From the NCBI GenBank assembly GCA_963524205.1, contig CAURED010000013.1, positions 1 to 64,000 of the forward strand: 64,000 nucleotides of DNA, read 5' to 3'. The DNA is from Aminipila sp963524205. Lineage in GTDB: Bacteria; Bacillota; Clostridia; Peptostreptococcales; Anaerovoracaceae. Numbering within the stretch: position 1 is the stretch's first letter; every line of letters starts with the position of its first letter. The position numbers and the translations under genes are program-made. Below are positions 35,602-43,993 of the stretch, in pieces. The notes below the pieces were generated by a model. It was given only the letters and a program-made list of their open reading frames with translations. It had not been told where the DNA came from and searched no databases.

Positions 35602-37257
35602 TTATTTTATTTTAGCTATAATTGCTTCAATTGCACCTCTAGCTTCTTCAGGAAGGTCATCTCTTCCTCCCTTAAATTCCTTTAAGGAGTTTAGATAATT
35701 TAATCTTCCCATCATTCCACCTTTTAAGGCATTAATATAATTTTTATCTGAAAAATCAGGAACAAATCCCTCTACATCCATAGATTTTATTTCTGAAATC
35801 ATACCAAAATCTTTAAATTCAGTTGTCCCATCAACAATTTTCTCAATAATTCCAATGGTTACTTCCTTTGGAATCTTCTTATCCATAAAGTGTCCTGTAT
35901 TGATTATGTAGTTAGAGACTGCTCTTTCTTCAAATAAAGCCTTAAACTTTTCATAATCCTGCTTTAACGGATATGTTCTAAATGGATTTGCATAAGGTTC
36001 AAATACTAAGGCATTCATATCTACACCATCAGCAAGTTTTTCTGCAGTGGAACGCTTTGTAGCAAGGCATGCACCCATTACTGAAGCGAGTACTGAATTT
36101 TCAACCTTTACAACTGGTGGAAGGGTATGATCCTTCATCAGCCAGACAATTGTATTAATTGGTTCATCCATCTTATCTACTCTGTTTGCCGCCCAAAGTT
36201 TTGACTTAATAGCTCTGCCATTACCATTTCGAATGTCTTCTGTAACAATTACAAGCTTTCCTTCATCATCAATTGTTGCGCCGCAATTCTGGACTGTAAG
36301 CAGATATTTGTTGTCCTTTGAAGTCAAAGGATAATCCTGAGTCTTATCAAAGTATGAAGGTTCTAGTGCCACAGTTGAACCATTTTCACTTGAAATAATA
36401 TAAGCATCGTCATGCAATACTGTTACATCATATTTTCCCGCATGTTTTGCATGAGTTAATGTTGATTTTCCTGAACCAGATAAACCAAATACACCAAGGA
36501 CATGAGCTTCTCCATTCTTCTTAACGCATCGTTTTAGTCCTCCGTGGCAGGATGCATATCCATTCCTGTTGGCAATGCTCCATGCCAAAGTAAGCGTACC
36601 TTTTTTATGCTCTCCAAAATATCTCATTCCTAACAAGCATGCACAGTTGTGTTCTGGATCAAAATACGCCAACCCATTAGGGAACTTAGGATGTCTGTAG
36701 TCTGGATCTGACAAAATAAAAATGTCTGGTTCATCACCAATTTCTTTGGACTCCTTATACATGTCATTGTATTCCGCTGTCTTGTATTGGAAATTTAATA
36801 ACCAGTTTAATAATGTGTTTTCATAGGTTTCAGGAATTAAAAGGTGTGCTTTTACCATGAAATCCTTATCTAATCCTATGTACGCTTCTGAGTGATACAT
36901 CTTTTTGTATCTTGTGTTGTATGCAGCTTCTCTAAGTACCTTTGCAATCTCTGCTTCCTCAACGCCTACTTCGCCAAGTATAATACGTGCGCCTGCAAAT
37001 CTTCCTACTGTTTCTCCATCATTAAACAGTAAAATCTTAGCATTCTCTGGAAGGCCAATCTTTTCAGGTTCATAGATTGGCATGTCTGTTTGAATAGTAC
37101 CCGTTGCAGTTCTTGCCATTTCATAGGCCTGCTTCAGGTCAAGAACCTTTTCCACATTGTTCCCATAAAAAGCAGTCTCAATGGTTGTTCTGGATGTGGA
37201 AAATGCTTTGTTTCCTGTACCAATCTGCTCTCTCTTAAAGTTAGCTTTCGTCGCCAT
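35602..37257 (-). CDS. pckA: Phosphoenolpyruvate carboxykinase (ATP), divergent form
   Basis: It interconverts oxaloacetate and PEP using ATP/ADP. The 551-residue protein has the P-loop GLSGSGKST at about residues 258-268, the metal-binding HDDA (VTVLHDDAYIIS) shortly after, and an adenine-site region near NPFRTYPLKQDYEKF. It differs from the classic form (GLSGTGKTT) but fits the longer clostridial branch. In fermenters the enzyme often works in the PEP-consuming, ATP-forming direction. A clear GGGAGAG precedes the ATG. Confidence 0.82.
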   Translation of the reverse strand: MATKANFKREQIGTGNKAFSTSRTTIETAFYGNNVEKVLDLKQAYEMARTATGTIQTDMPIYEPEKIGLPENAKILLFNDGETVGRFAGARIILGEVGVEEAEIAKVLREAAYNTRYKKMYHSEAYIGLDKDFMVKAHLLIPETYENTLLNWLLNFQYKTAEYNDMYKESKEIGDEPDIFILSDPDYRHPKFPNGLAYFDPEHNCACLLGMRYFGEHKKGTLTLAWSIANRNGYASCHGGLKRCVKKNGEAHVLGVFGLSGSGKSTLTHAKHAGKYDVTVLHDDAYIISSENGSTVALEPSYFDKTQDYPLTSKDNKYLLTVQNCGATIDDEGKLVIVTEDIRNGNGRAIKSKLWAANRVDKMDEPINTIVWLMKDHTLPPVVKVENSVLASVMGACLATKRSTAEKLADGVDMNALVFEPYANPFRTYPLKQDYEKFKALFEERAVSNYIINTGHFMDKKIPKEVTIGIIEKIVDGTTEFKDFGMISEIKSMDVEGFVPDFSDKNYINALKGGMMGRLNYLNSLKEFKGGRDDLPEEARGAIEAIIAKIK

Positions 37258-37469
37258 TTTTCTTAACTCTCCCTTTCTAACAGGTAGTGTAATTTTCCGT
37301 TTTCTACGGTACCTGCATAAAAAAAATAATTTAATTAATATAATTAATATAATAAACCCTTAAATTAATTAATTTCCGGCAGGATTTATTGAATTAACAG
37401 AGCTGCAACAAGCTAAAACTAGCTCAAATACAGCTCTGCTAATATAATTATCTAGATTGTTATTGCAGA
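37258..37469. other. Intergenic region upstream of pckA
   Basis: 212 bases, very AT-rich (repeated TTAATTAATATAATTAATAT). A hairpin at about 37398-37440 (CAGAGCTG/CAGCTCTG with an inner stem) may end the gene at 37470, but its T run is poor. Confidence 0.4.
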
Positions 37470-39278
37470 CTAAAGTTTTTTATAACTTACAATCTTCATC
37501 TGCTTGGCTACAGGTTCAAGGTAATAAATGTAACTGTAATTAACCTGCTTGACTTTTCCATTTTGATTTATTGTAATTGCTTCATATACCCATATGTAAA
37601 AGCCGTTACTTCCCTGTCTTATTTCTCCTATTTTCAATGTATCAAAGTTCTCTGTAATTTTTCCTACATTCGAAAAATTCTTAGTCTTTGTGTAGGCCTG
37701 AGAACCTTCTTTGGTGAATCCTAAAACAGTGTCATCTTTTTTGTTTACATAGTTAATCCATGCAGAATCAAACTGAATTATGGTTTTTACTATCTCCTTA
37801 TCATAATACACAGTATTTCCATTTTCATCTTGATACCAAATATTATTTTCAATTGGTTTAGAATTATTTATGTTTTTGTCTCCATAATCTATATTTTCTT
37901 TATATGCAAGACTATCATCTGCTGTTATGGATTTTATGTTTGTATTATATACTATTTCTTCTGCTTTATCCGGGTTCGGAACTGGATCAGGCTTTACAAC
38001 CGCATTTACTTCCTTTGTCTCTTCAGTTTTGCTTTTTTCTGCCTCTTTCTCTGCTTTTTTTTGTTCTTCTTGATCTTTGTTGCTGTTCTTTAATAAGTCT
38101 ACCCAATTTACAGCAACACCCAGTTTGTCGTTTATAAAAGCTGCGGCGTTGCTTTCCGGCAAAAAACATTTTATACCTAAAATAGCAACTTCAAAAGCAA
38201 GCAGCACAATTATAATGGATAAAATAACACCCATAGGGGAAATCTTTTTCCCTGCATCTTCGTCAGTGAATTCACCTAACGGGCTTTCCATTTCATCCCA
38301 AGGTAATATTGAAGATACTTCTTCACCCTCATCCGGCTTTTTTTCTAATGAATTTTCATCTTGCTCTTCAATCTGCTCTTCTTTTTCTTCAACCTGCTTT
38401 TCTTTTTGCTCTAAAATATTTTCATCTGTCTTTGTTACAGGTTTTTCTTCTATTTTTTCAACTGTATTTTCTATTTTCTCTTTTATTTTTTCTGCTGTTT
38501 TTTCTATTACTGGCTCTAAATTCTGCTCAGCAGGTACATTTAACTCTAATTTTTCTATATTAGATGGGATTTTGGGCTCAGGATAAACAAAATCTGGTGT
38601 CTTCTTTAAACGTTCATATTCCTTATCTAATAGTTTTTGAAATTCCTCGTTCTTTTTACTGAAAGTATAAAATTTGTCTATTTGTTCTTCTACTGGAGTA
38701 TGTAATTTATCATTTATACTATCTTTCGGCCTAAATAATTCTTGTTCCAAAGTGGTTTCAATAACATTTTGTTTAACCTCAGGTTCAATTTGCTGCACCT
38801 TCTCCATTGGTTCCCTTTGGAATATAAGAGTATCCTTATTTTTGTTTTCGGTCTCTTTTTCTTCTTTAAGCTGTCTATCAAATATTTCAAAAATGTCCGG
38901 TTTATTTTCTTGCTTTTCTTCATGCATCGTCTCAAATCTAAGCAATTCACGTTTATCCCAGTCAACTTTTATATCTTCTGTTTTCTTAGTTTCTTCCCCT
39001 GCCACTGGGAATCCTTCTAAATTCCAATGTGGTTTAGGCGGCTTGTCCAGACTTTTGCCATTTATTTCGTGCCATGTCTGGGCTATAGTTTTTTGTGGTG
39101 CTCCGATTGTTTCCATACTTTCAACTGGTATTTCTATCGTAGATTCATCATTGTATATAACTTCCTCTACGCTTTCCCCAATATCTATGTTTTCACTTCT
39201 TTCGATTACTTGTGCACCACAATAGCTGCAGAATCTATCTCCATCCAGTAAGGTTTTTCCACATTTTCTACAAAACAT
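37470..39278 (-). CDS. Zinc-ribbon membrane protein with long charged linker, function unknown
   Basis: A 602-residue protein. It begins with a four-Cys zinc ribbon (MFCRKCGKTLLDGDRFCSYC). About 320 residues of low-complexity, Glu/Lys-rich, probably disordered or coiled-coil sequence follow, with several EKIEEK-type repeats. One membrane helix lies at about 355-375 (MGVILSIIIVLLAFEVAILG), then another charged linker, then a folded extracytoplasmic domain of about 150 residues (WYQDENGNTVYYDKEIVKTI). The plan (cytoplasmic ribbon, one helix, outer domain) resembles TcaA-type envelope proteins. I cannot assign a function. It follows a small membrane protein by 23 bases. Confidence 0.75.
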   Translation of the reverse strand: MFCRKCGKTLLDGDRFCSYCGAQVIERSENIDIGESVEEVIYNDESTIEIPVESMETIGAPQKTIAQTWHEINGKSLDKPPKPHWNLEGFPVAGEETKKTEDIKVDWDKRELLRFETMHEEKQENKPDIFEIFDRQLKEEKETENKNKDTLIFQREPMEKVQQIEPEVKQNVIETTLEQELFRPKDSINDKLHTPVEEQIDKFYTFSKKNEEFQKLLDKEYERLKKTPDFVYPEPKIPSNIEKLELNVPAEQNLEPVIEKTAEKIKEKIENTVEKIEEKPVTKTDENILEQKEKQVEEKEEQIEEQDENSLEKKPDEGEEVSSILPWDEMESPLGEFTDEDAGKKISPMGVILSIIIVLLAFEVAILGIKCFLPESNAAAFINDKLGVAVNWVDLLKNSNKDQEEQKKAEKEAEKSKTEETKEVNAVVKPDPVPNPDKAEEIVYNTNIKSITADDSLAYKENIDYGDKNINNSKPIENNIWYQDENGNTVYYDKEIVKTIIQFDSAWINYVNKKDDTVLGFTKEGSQAYTKTKNFSNVGKITENFDTLKIGEIRQGSNGFYIWVYEAITINQNGKVKQVNYSYIYYLEPVAKQMKIVSYKKL

Positions 39279-39301
39279 CTATTTCCTCCCAGCAATTTTA
39301 T

Positions 39302-39769
39302 CTAAAACTGTATTTGCTCACGTAGCATTTCTTCTGCGTAAATTTTCCCTGTTTTTCCTATGTTATATCCAGGTTTTATAATTGTCCGTTCATCTTTATC
39401 CATTTTATCAAAAACTATTTTGGGTGTTTCCGTTTGTGTATCATCCTGTGTAGTTTCTGTTACGCATTCTTCTTTCAATGGTGTTCTTTGTTCTAAAATC
39501 TCGTCTTCCATTATCATCATCGGTGTTCCCATGCCTATATTATCCGGTAAAATTTGTTTAATTTTCTCTAAGCTTTTATCAATGTTCTCTAATGCCTTCA
39601 TTTGATCATTTATTCTCCAATACCATAATCGTACACTTCTAAAAACGAGAAATAAGATACTTATCACCATCAAAAGTATAAGCGCAATAATAATAACTGC
39701 GCCAATCGCCTCCACTCGAAGGTTGTTTTCAATATATTGAATTGTTGATATTACATAATCTGTAACCAT
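39302..39769 (-). CDS. Single-pass membrane protein of unknown function
   Basis: A 155-residue protein with one strong membrane helix (about residues 20-45, AIGAVIIIALILLMVISILF), a short basic/aromatic segment (FRSVRLWYWRINDQMKALE), a helix, and an acidic tail with conserved-looking DERTIIKPGYNIGKTGKIYA. The ATG at 39769 follows GAGGAAGG. It is upstream of the zinc-ribbon protein, and both share acidic linkers, so they may act together in the envelope. No family recognised. Confidence 0.65.
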   Translation of the reverse strand: MVTDYVISTIQYIENNLRVEAIGAVIIIALILLMVISILFLVFRSVRLWYWRINDQMKALENIDKSLEKIKQILPDNIGMGTPMMIMEDEILEQRTPLKEECVTETTQDDTQTETPKIVFDKMDKDERTIIKPGYNIGKTGKIYAEEMLREQIQF

Positions 39770-39883
39770 TTCAAATACACCTTCCTCTGAATACAGAATA
39801 TACCTTTTTATATTATACAATAAATTTATAATAATAGCAATTGCCAGAACGACTAAAAACTACACAATTATCACAAAAAACAA

Positions 39884-39910
39884 CAAAAAGAGCGGGGGAT
39901 TTCCCGCTCT
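39884..39910 (-). terminator. Terminator of the Asn-rich small protein gene
   Basis: AGAGCGGG pairs with CCCGCTCT around a 6-base loop, followed on the minus strand by TTTTTGTTG. Confidence 0.85.
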
Positions 39911-39953
39911 GTATCTAGAAGAGAGATTAGGCCCTGGCTCTTTTTGTGAGAAC

Positions 39954-40112
39954 TTAGTAATCTGAGTTTTCCATACTGGATTTAAAGTTTGAAGAAGTTC
40001 TGTTCTTCTCTTCTGTCTGCTTATTGCTTCTTACCTTTGATGTTTCCATCTTGTCCTTACAGTTGTTTGCCCTGTTCTTGTTATTTGTATTATTGTTTGT
40101 GTTGTTTTTCAT
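39954..40112 (-). CDS. 52-residue Asn/Lys/Ser-rich protein, unknown
   Basis: A short, strongly hydrophilic protein beginning MKNNTNNNTNNKN. It has no hydrophobic segment and only one Cys, and Asn, Lys, Ser, Thr and Glu dominate. AAGGAGGG lies 7-8 bases before the ATG and a good terminator follows, so it is a real single-gene unit. Its composition resembles small spore or stress proteins, but no specific family motif is seen, so that remains a guess. The open frame starts 11 codons earlier, without a ribosome site. Confidence 0.65.
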   Translation of the reverse strand: MKNNTNNNTNNKNRANNCKDKMETSKVRSNKQTEEKNRTSSNFKSSMENSDY

Positions 40113-40291
40113 AGCTAATCCCTCCTTAGTAACTATTTTGTGCAATATATCATTTGATATGTAAGGAAAAAAGAGGAATTTTAATCATGAATGTTTGTCT
40201 CTTGCATAAACTTATTATATCTAATTCATGCAAAATTAGTAATGATTTGCGTTAAAAGTATAAAAGCATAAAATTATTAGGAGGAATTGGT

Positions 40292-41626
40292 GTGAGTATA
40301 ATAAAAGAAAAGATTGAAGCTTTTGGTATAAAGAAAATCCTTGGATACTTAGACTCTAATCCAGAAGAGAATATGCCCAAGGTTTTTAATTGGCTAAAAA
40401 AACTCGATTCTGAAAACAATTATACCGGAGCTTTTAAACTAGGAGATAAAGCAGTAAATGATCCTAATGATGTCTGGCACAAATATCTAATCAACTTATT
40501 TACGGATATTGATAAAGATGTTCGTAAAAAATTTTTTGAAAATTTTTTAGTTAATTCAGTTTTAATAGGTAGTAAGACCCGAAGAAAACTTGAAAAAAAA
40601 TATGACTGCAATATTCCTTGGACCTTACTTATGGATCCGACTTCTACTTGTAATTTACATTGCAAGGGTTGTTGGGCTGCTGAATATGGTAATAATTTAT
40701 CTTTAACCTACAAGCAACTTGATGATATTATAATCCAGGGAAAAAAACTCGGTATGTATATGTATATCTACACTGGAGGCGAACCTCTTGTTCGTAAAGA
40801 CGATATAATCCGCCTTTGTGAAAAACATGGTAACTGCATTTTCTTATCTTTCACAAACGCAACTCTTATTGATCAATCTTTTGTGAAAGAAATGCTGCGG
40901 GTGAAAAATTTTATTCCTGCCATCAGTGTTGAAGGTTTCGAAAATGAAACAGACATGCGCAGAGGCGAAGGAACATATAAAAAAGTAGTGGAAGCGATGG
41001 CTTTATTAAAGGAAAACAAACTGCCTTTTGGTTTTTCCACTTGCTATCATAAAGAAAATGCTGAAATCATAGGCAGTGAAAAATATTTTGACGATATGAT
41101 TGAAAAAGGATGCAAATTTGGATGGTTATTTACATATATACCTGTTGGTACCTCTGCCATACCAGAGTTAATGGCAACAGCAGAGCAAAGAGCTTTTTTG
41201 TATTATCAGGTTAGGAAATTCCGCTCTACCAAACCTATTTTTACTATGGATTTTTGGAACGATGGGGAATATGTAAATGGGTGTATTGCTGGTGGAAGGT
41301 GCTATCTGCACATTAATGCGAACGGAGATATCGACCCATGTGCATTTGTGCATTATTCCGATTCAAATATAAAAGAAAAATCATTGCTTGAAGCTTTACA
41401 GTCACCACTTTTTATGGAATATCGGCATCGCCAGCCTTTTAACGAAAATAGGCTTCGTGTTTGTCCTTTATTAGATAATCCTGGTGCACTTTCTGAGATG
41501 GTTCATGCCTCTGGGGCTAAGTCCACAGATTTACAAAGCCCCGAAGATGTAGATATTCTAACAGAGAAATGCAGAACTTGTGCAGAGAACTGGCAGATTA
41601 TTGCTGATAAAATTTGGTACAAATAA
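40292..41626 (+). CDS. Radical SAM protein with SPASM-like C-terminus
   Basis: A 444-residue protein. An N-terminal helical region of about 105 residues precedes the radical SAM barrel with its [4Fe-4S] motif CNLHCKGC (C120, C124, C127) and YTGGEPLVRKDD. A C-terminal cysteine region (CIAGGRCYLHINANGDIDPC, then CPLL and CRTC) looks like a SPASM/twitch domain binding extra clusters. Such enzymes often modify peptides or cofactors. No precursor peptide is obvious next to it. It starts at GTG after AGGAGG and has its own terminator. Confidence 0.88.
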   Translation: MSIIKEKIEAFGIKKILGYLDSNPEENMPKVFNWLKKLDSENNYTGAFKLGDKAVNDPNDVWHKYLINLFTDIDKDVRKKFFENFLVNSVLIGSKTRRKLEKKYDCNIPWTLLMDPTSTCNLHCKGCWAAEYGNNLSLTYKQLDDIIIQGKKLGMYMYIYTGGEPLVRKDDIIRLCEKHGNCIFLSFTNATLIDQSFVKEMLRVKNFIPAISVEGFENETDMRRGEGTYKKVVEAMALLKENKLPFGFSTCYHKENAEIIGSEKYFDDMIEKGCKFGWLFTYIPVGTSAIPELMATAEQRAFLYYQVRKFRSTKPIFTMDFWNDGEYVNGCIAGGRCYLHINANGDIDPCAFVHYSDSNIKEKSLLEALQSPLFMEYRHRQPFNENRLRVCPLLDNPGALSEMVHASGAKSTDLQSPEDVDILTEKCRTCAENWQIIADKIWYK

Positions 41627-41632
41627 ATCCTA

Positions 41633-41661
41633 TGCTGCCATTATGTTTTGGCAGCATTTTC
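41633..41661 (+). terminator. Terminator of the radical SAM gene
   Basis: TGCTGCCA pairs with TGGCAGCA around an 8-base loop, followed by TTTTC. Confidence 0.85.
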
Positions 41662-41685
41662 TATTGCTTTTTTTAAAAAAAGTTG

Positions 41686-41714
41686 TTGACATAGCTTTTT
41701 AAAAATGTTATATT
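41686..41714 (+). promoter_or_regulatory. Promoter of the tRNA-Lys genes
   Basis: Consensus TTGACA (41686-41691), 17 bases, TATATT (41709-41714), about 30 bases before the first tRNA. It probably drives both tRNA genes. Confidence 0.8.
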
Positions 41715-41744
41715 ATAAAACGTGCCAATTATGTGTACACATGT

Positions 41745-41820
41745 GCATCGTTAGCTCAGTTGGTAGAGCACCTGACTCTTAATCAGGGTGTCCAGGGTTC
41801 GAACCCCTGACGGTGTACCA
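41745..41820 (+). tRNA. tRNA-Lys (anticodon CTT), copy 1
   Basis: A 76-base cloverleaf with encoded CCA end. The acceptor stem GCATCGT pairs with ACGGTGT; the D arm contains AGTTGGTAGA; the anticodon arm is CCTGA-CTCTTAA-TCAGG with anticodon CTT; the T arm is CAGGG-TTCGAAC-CCCTG. It reads AAG codons. Confidence 0.96.
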
Positions 41821-41899
41821 ATTTAAAAAATACATTTTAAGGACAAGCTCCTATAAAATGTTATAATATACAGACGTGCAATTTAGAGCACGCCAATGC

Positions 41900-41975
41900 G
41901 CATCGTTAGCTCAGTTGGTAGAGCACCTGACTCTTAATCAGGGTGTCCAGGGTTCGAACCCCTGACGGTGTACCA
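41900..41975 (+). tRNA. tRNA-Lys (anticodon CTT), copy 2
   Basis: The same 76-base sequence as the copy at 41745 throughout, including the CCA end. The 79-base spacer differs from the flanks of copy 1 apart from short stretches near the 5' end. A terminator hairpin follows. Confidence 0.96.
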
Positions 41976-42111
41976 ATAAATAAAAAAAACCATAGCAAAA
42001 GCTGTGGTTTTTTTATTTGTCTTTTATATTGGTGGGGTTCGAACCCGAAAGGGCATGAGCGTTAAGAAAAAGTCTTCACTGGAGACTTTTTTAGCGAATG
42101 GTTCAAGCTTC
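41971..42111 (+). repeat. tRNA-associated structured repeat, copy A
   Basis: Starting in the tRNA CCA end (TACCAATAAA) it holds a terminator hairpin (ACCATAGC/GCTGTGGT), then TCTTTTATATT, GGGTTCGAACCCGAAAGGGC (a tRNA T-arm palindrome), and a second hairpin (AAAAAGTC ... GACTTTTTT) ending AGCGAATGGTTCAAG. The same order returns about 1 kb away as copy B. In copy A more stem-loops follow (GCTTCCTGAACGAGGAAGC, AAATGCAAAGCATTT) before a tRNA-Lys 3' end at 42156-42175. Confidence 0.75.
41985..42014 (+). terminator. Terminator of the tRNA-Lys genes
   Basis: AAAACCATAGC pairs with GCTGTGGTTTT (one G-T pair) around AAAA, followed by a T run. Confidence 0.85.
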
Positions 42112-42155
42112 CTGAACGAGGAAGCGCAGAACGGCAAATGCAAAGCATTTGTGTA

Positions 42156-42175
42156 AACCCCTGACGGTGTACCAA
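42156..42175 (+). pseudogene. tRNA-Lys 3'-end fragment
   Basis: Twenty bases, nearly all identical to the 3' end of the two tRNA-Lys genes (ACCCCTGACGGTGTACCAA). The T-arm half GGTTCGAACCC occurs at about 42035-42046, separated from it by about 110 bases of hairpin-rich sequence bounded by AACCC on both sides. No D or anticodon arm is present, so this is not a working tRNA. Confidence 0.7.
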
Positions 42176-42252
42176 GCAAAATACCGTATCTTGTGGAACT
42201 TTTTTGGAAATATACAAGTCAAATAAATAAACTTTTTAAGAGGTGATAAGAA

Positions 42253-42906
42253 ATGAAAATGAAAACCTTTGCATTAACCGCTGTACTATTATTATCCATG
42301 ACAGGTCAATGTTTTGCAGCCACAAGCTCTTTTACGGATATCAACGATATAAAATCAAATGATAAGATCGTTGAACTATATGATAAAGGGGTTATAAAAG
42401 GCACTGAAAAAGGATTGTTCAATCCCAACGGAACCCTGACTGCCGCACAGGGCGTGCAGATGATCGTCAACGCATTTGATATCAGTCTGGCGGGCATAAG
42501 TTTTGTTAAGGCTCCACAGGCCACAGATTGGTTTAAAGAAGCCAATGATAAGGCCTGGTATGCAGACGCATTCATTCGAGCAGGAGCAAACAACATTGGA
42601 TTGCCCACCGATCTAAATCCAAATACCCTGTGGACCAAGGAGGACTTTACCTATTATTTGGTTACAGCAATGGAATCCCATTATAATATGCCTATGATTA
42701 ACCTGATGTATATAGAAACTGCAGATGAATCCGCCATGACCCTTGAGTATCAGGGGGCTATCCAACGAAGCATGAAATACAAGATTACCGGGTTGGACCA
42801 GGACAAGAAATTCTATCCTAAGAAACAGCTTACAAGAGCGGAAGCTGCCGAAATGATTTATAACGGGCGTACATTAGTTACAGAAATGAATCTGGAAGTG
42901 AAATAA
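42253..42906 (+). CDS. Secreted S-layer-homology (SLH) domain protein
   Basis: A 217-residue protein with a signal peptide (hydrophobic stretch to about residue 22, QCFAA) followed by SLH-like modules: SFTDINDIKSNDKIVELYDK with VIKGTEKGLFNPNGTLTAAQ, a middle module with DKAWYADAFIRAGAN, and a last one with KFYPKKQLTRAEAAEMIYNG. SLH domains bind pyruvylated wall polymers. There is no other domain, so it is a small wall-bound protein. Codon usage is richer in G and C than the neighbours. It is flanked by the two repeat copies. AAGAGGTGATAAG precedes the ATG. Confidence 0.85.
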   Translation: MKMKTFALTAVLLLSMTGQCFAATSSFTDINDIKSNDKIVELYDKGVIKGTEKGLFNPNGTLTAAQGVQMIVNAFDISLAGISFVKAPQATDWFKEANDKAWYADAFIRAGANNIGLPTDLNPNTLWTKEDFTYYLVTAMESHYNMPMINLMYIETADESAMTLEYQGAIQRSMKYKITGLDQDKKFYPKKQLTRAEAAEMIYNGRTLVTEMNLEVK

Positions 42907-42969
42907 GCCCCATCCAAATCAATCCAAAAGTTTGATATATATGAAGTTTAAGTTTAGTTTATTAGAGAG

Positions 42970-43107
42970 TACCAATAAAGAAAAGAACCATAGCAAAAGC
43001 TATGGTTCTTTTCTCTATCTTTTATATTTGTGGGTTCGAACCCGAAAGGGCATAAGTGTAAAGAAAAAGTTTCCACTGGAGACTTTTTTAGCGAATGGTT
43101 CAAGTTT
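42970..43107 (+). repeat. tRNA-associated structured repeat, copy B
   Basis: Begins TACCAATAAAG, then the hairpin ACCATAGCAAAAGCTATGGT, TCTTTTATATT, GGGTTCGAACCCGAAAGGGC and the hairpin ending GGAGACTTTTTTAGCG, then AATGGTTCAAG. It matches copy A over about 130 bases with scattered changes and lacks the later tRNA-Lys fragment. It includes bases resembling a tRNA 3' end although no tRNA is there. Its hairpins can also end the SLH gene and, in reverse, tcdA. Confidence 0.75.
42981..43012 (+). terminator. Terminator after the SLH gene (inside repeat copy B)
   Basis: AAAGAACCATAGC pairs perfectly with GCTATGGTTCTTT around AAAA, followed by T-rich sequence. Confidence 0.75.
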
Positions 43108-43111
43108 AACC

Positions 43112-43867
43112 CTAATATTTAATTAAATCTTTAATAACTTCACCAGCAATAATAAGCCCAACTGCAGACGGAACAAAAGCGTTGCTTCCCGGTACTTGTC
43201 TGCGTTGTGTACATTTTCTTGCTGTTCCTGGAGGGCAAATGCAATGGGTATGACAGCTTATCGCCATGTCTCTTACCGGCTCCAAAGGAGTTTCCTGCGA
43301 ATAAACAACTTTCAGTGCCTTTATATCATTTTGGCGGCATAGTTTTCGCATTACCTTTGCCAGTGGACATATGGAAGTTTCGTAAATGTCTGCAATCTTA
43401 AATGCCGTCGGATCAACCTTGTTTCCTGCTCCCATTGAGCTAATTATTGGAGTTCCAACCTCATTAGCTCTTTTTACAAGTTCCATTTTACCTGTAACGG
43501 TATCAATTGCATCAATTACGTAGTCATATTTTGAAAAATCAAACTGCTGAGAAGTATCAGGCATATAAAATGTTTTATATTTATTTACCACGGTGTCAGG
43601 ATTGATTTCTTTAATTCGTTCCTCTGCCACATCTACCTTATATTGCCCTACGGTTTTATGGGTTGCATAAATTTGTCGGTTAATGTTGGTCAAGCAGATT
43701 TTATCATCATCAATGATATCTACCGTACCGATACCACTGCGTACAAGGGCCTCCACAGCATATCCCCCCACACCTCCGATTCCAAATATTGCAACACGCG
43801 AATGAGCAAGCTTTTCCATTGCCTCTTTACCAAATATTAGTTCTGTTCTAGAAAATTGAGTCAGCAT
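43112..43867 (-). CDS. tcdA: tRNA threonylcarbamoyladenosine dehydratase TcdA
   Basis: A 251-residue E1-like (ThiF/MoeB) ATP-using protein. It has the Rossmann nucleotide loop GIGGVGGYAVEALVRSGIG (about 30-48), then DDDKICLTNINRQIYA, YVIDAIDTVTGK, and a C-terminal tail with CHTHCICPPGTARKC. This pattern matches TcdA (CsdL/YgdL), which cyclises t6A at position 37 of ANN-decoding tRNAs, including tRNA-Lys. It is a single gene with its own promoter and sits 1.1 kb from two tRNA-Lys genes, probably by chance. Confidence 0.9.
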   Translation of the reverse strand: MLTQFSRTELIFGKEAMEKLAHSRVAIFGIGGVGGYAVEALVRSGIGTVDIIDDDKICLTNINRQIYATHKTVGQYKVDVAEERIKEINPDTVVNKYKTFYMPDTSQQFDFSKYDYVIDAIDTVTGKMELVKRANEVGTPIISSMGAGNKVDPTAFKIADIYETSICPLAKVMRKLCRQNDIKALKVVYSQETPLEPVRDMAISCHTHCICPPGTARKCTQRRQVPGSNAFVPSAVGLIIAGEVIKDLIKY

Positions 43868-43934
43868 CGTTTTATCTCCATTATTTTTATTATTATCTTA
43901 CAATCGAATATCATATAATTACTATCGTAATAGT

Positions 43935-43963
43935 ATGATATACTCAGTGGACTTATCTGTCAA
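43935..43963 (-). promoter_or_regulatory. Promoter of tcdA
   Basis: On the minus strand consensus TTGACA (43958-43963), 17 bases, TATCAT (43935-43940). An inverted repeat TATCATA ... TATGATA with an inner ATTAC/GTAAT overlaps the -10. Confidence 0.65.
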
Positions 43964-43993
43964 CTTCAAGAAAAATCCATTTAATCAGAACTA

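Noticed and set aside
38077..38586. Ser/Phe-rich open frame on the plus strand
   Set aside because: It is the shadow of the Glu/Lys-rich linker of the zinc-ribbon protein; biased codons on one strand produce it.
42032..42175. A third tRNA gene
   Set aside because: Only the T-arm and 3' acceptor parts are present, and they are split by about 110 bases; no D or anticodon arm exists.
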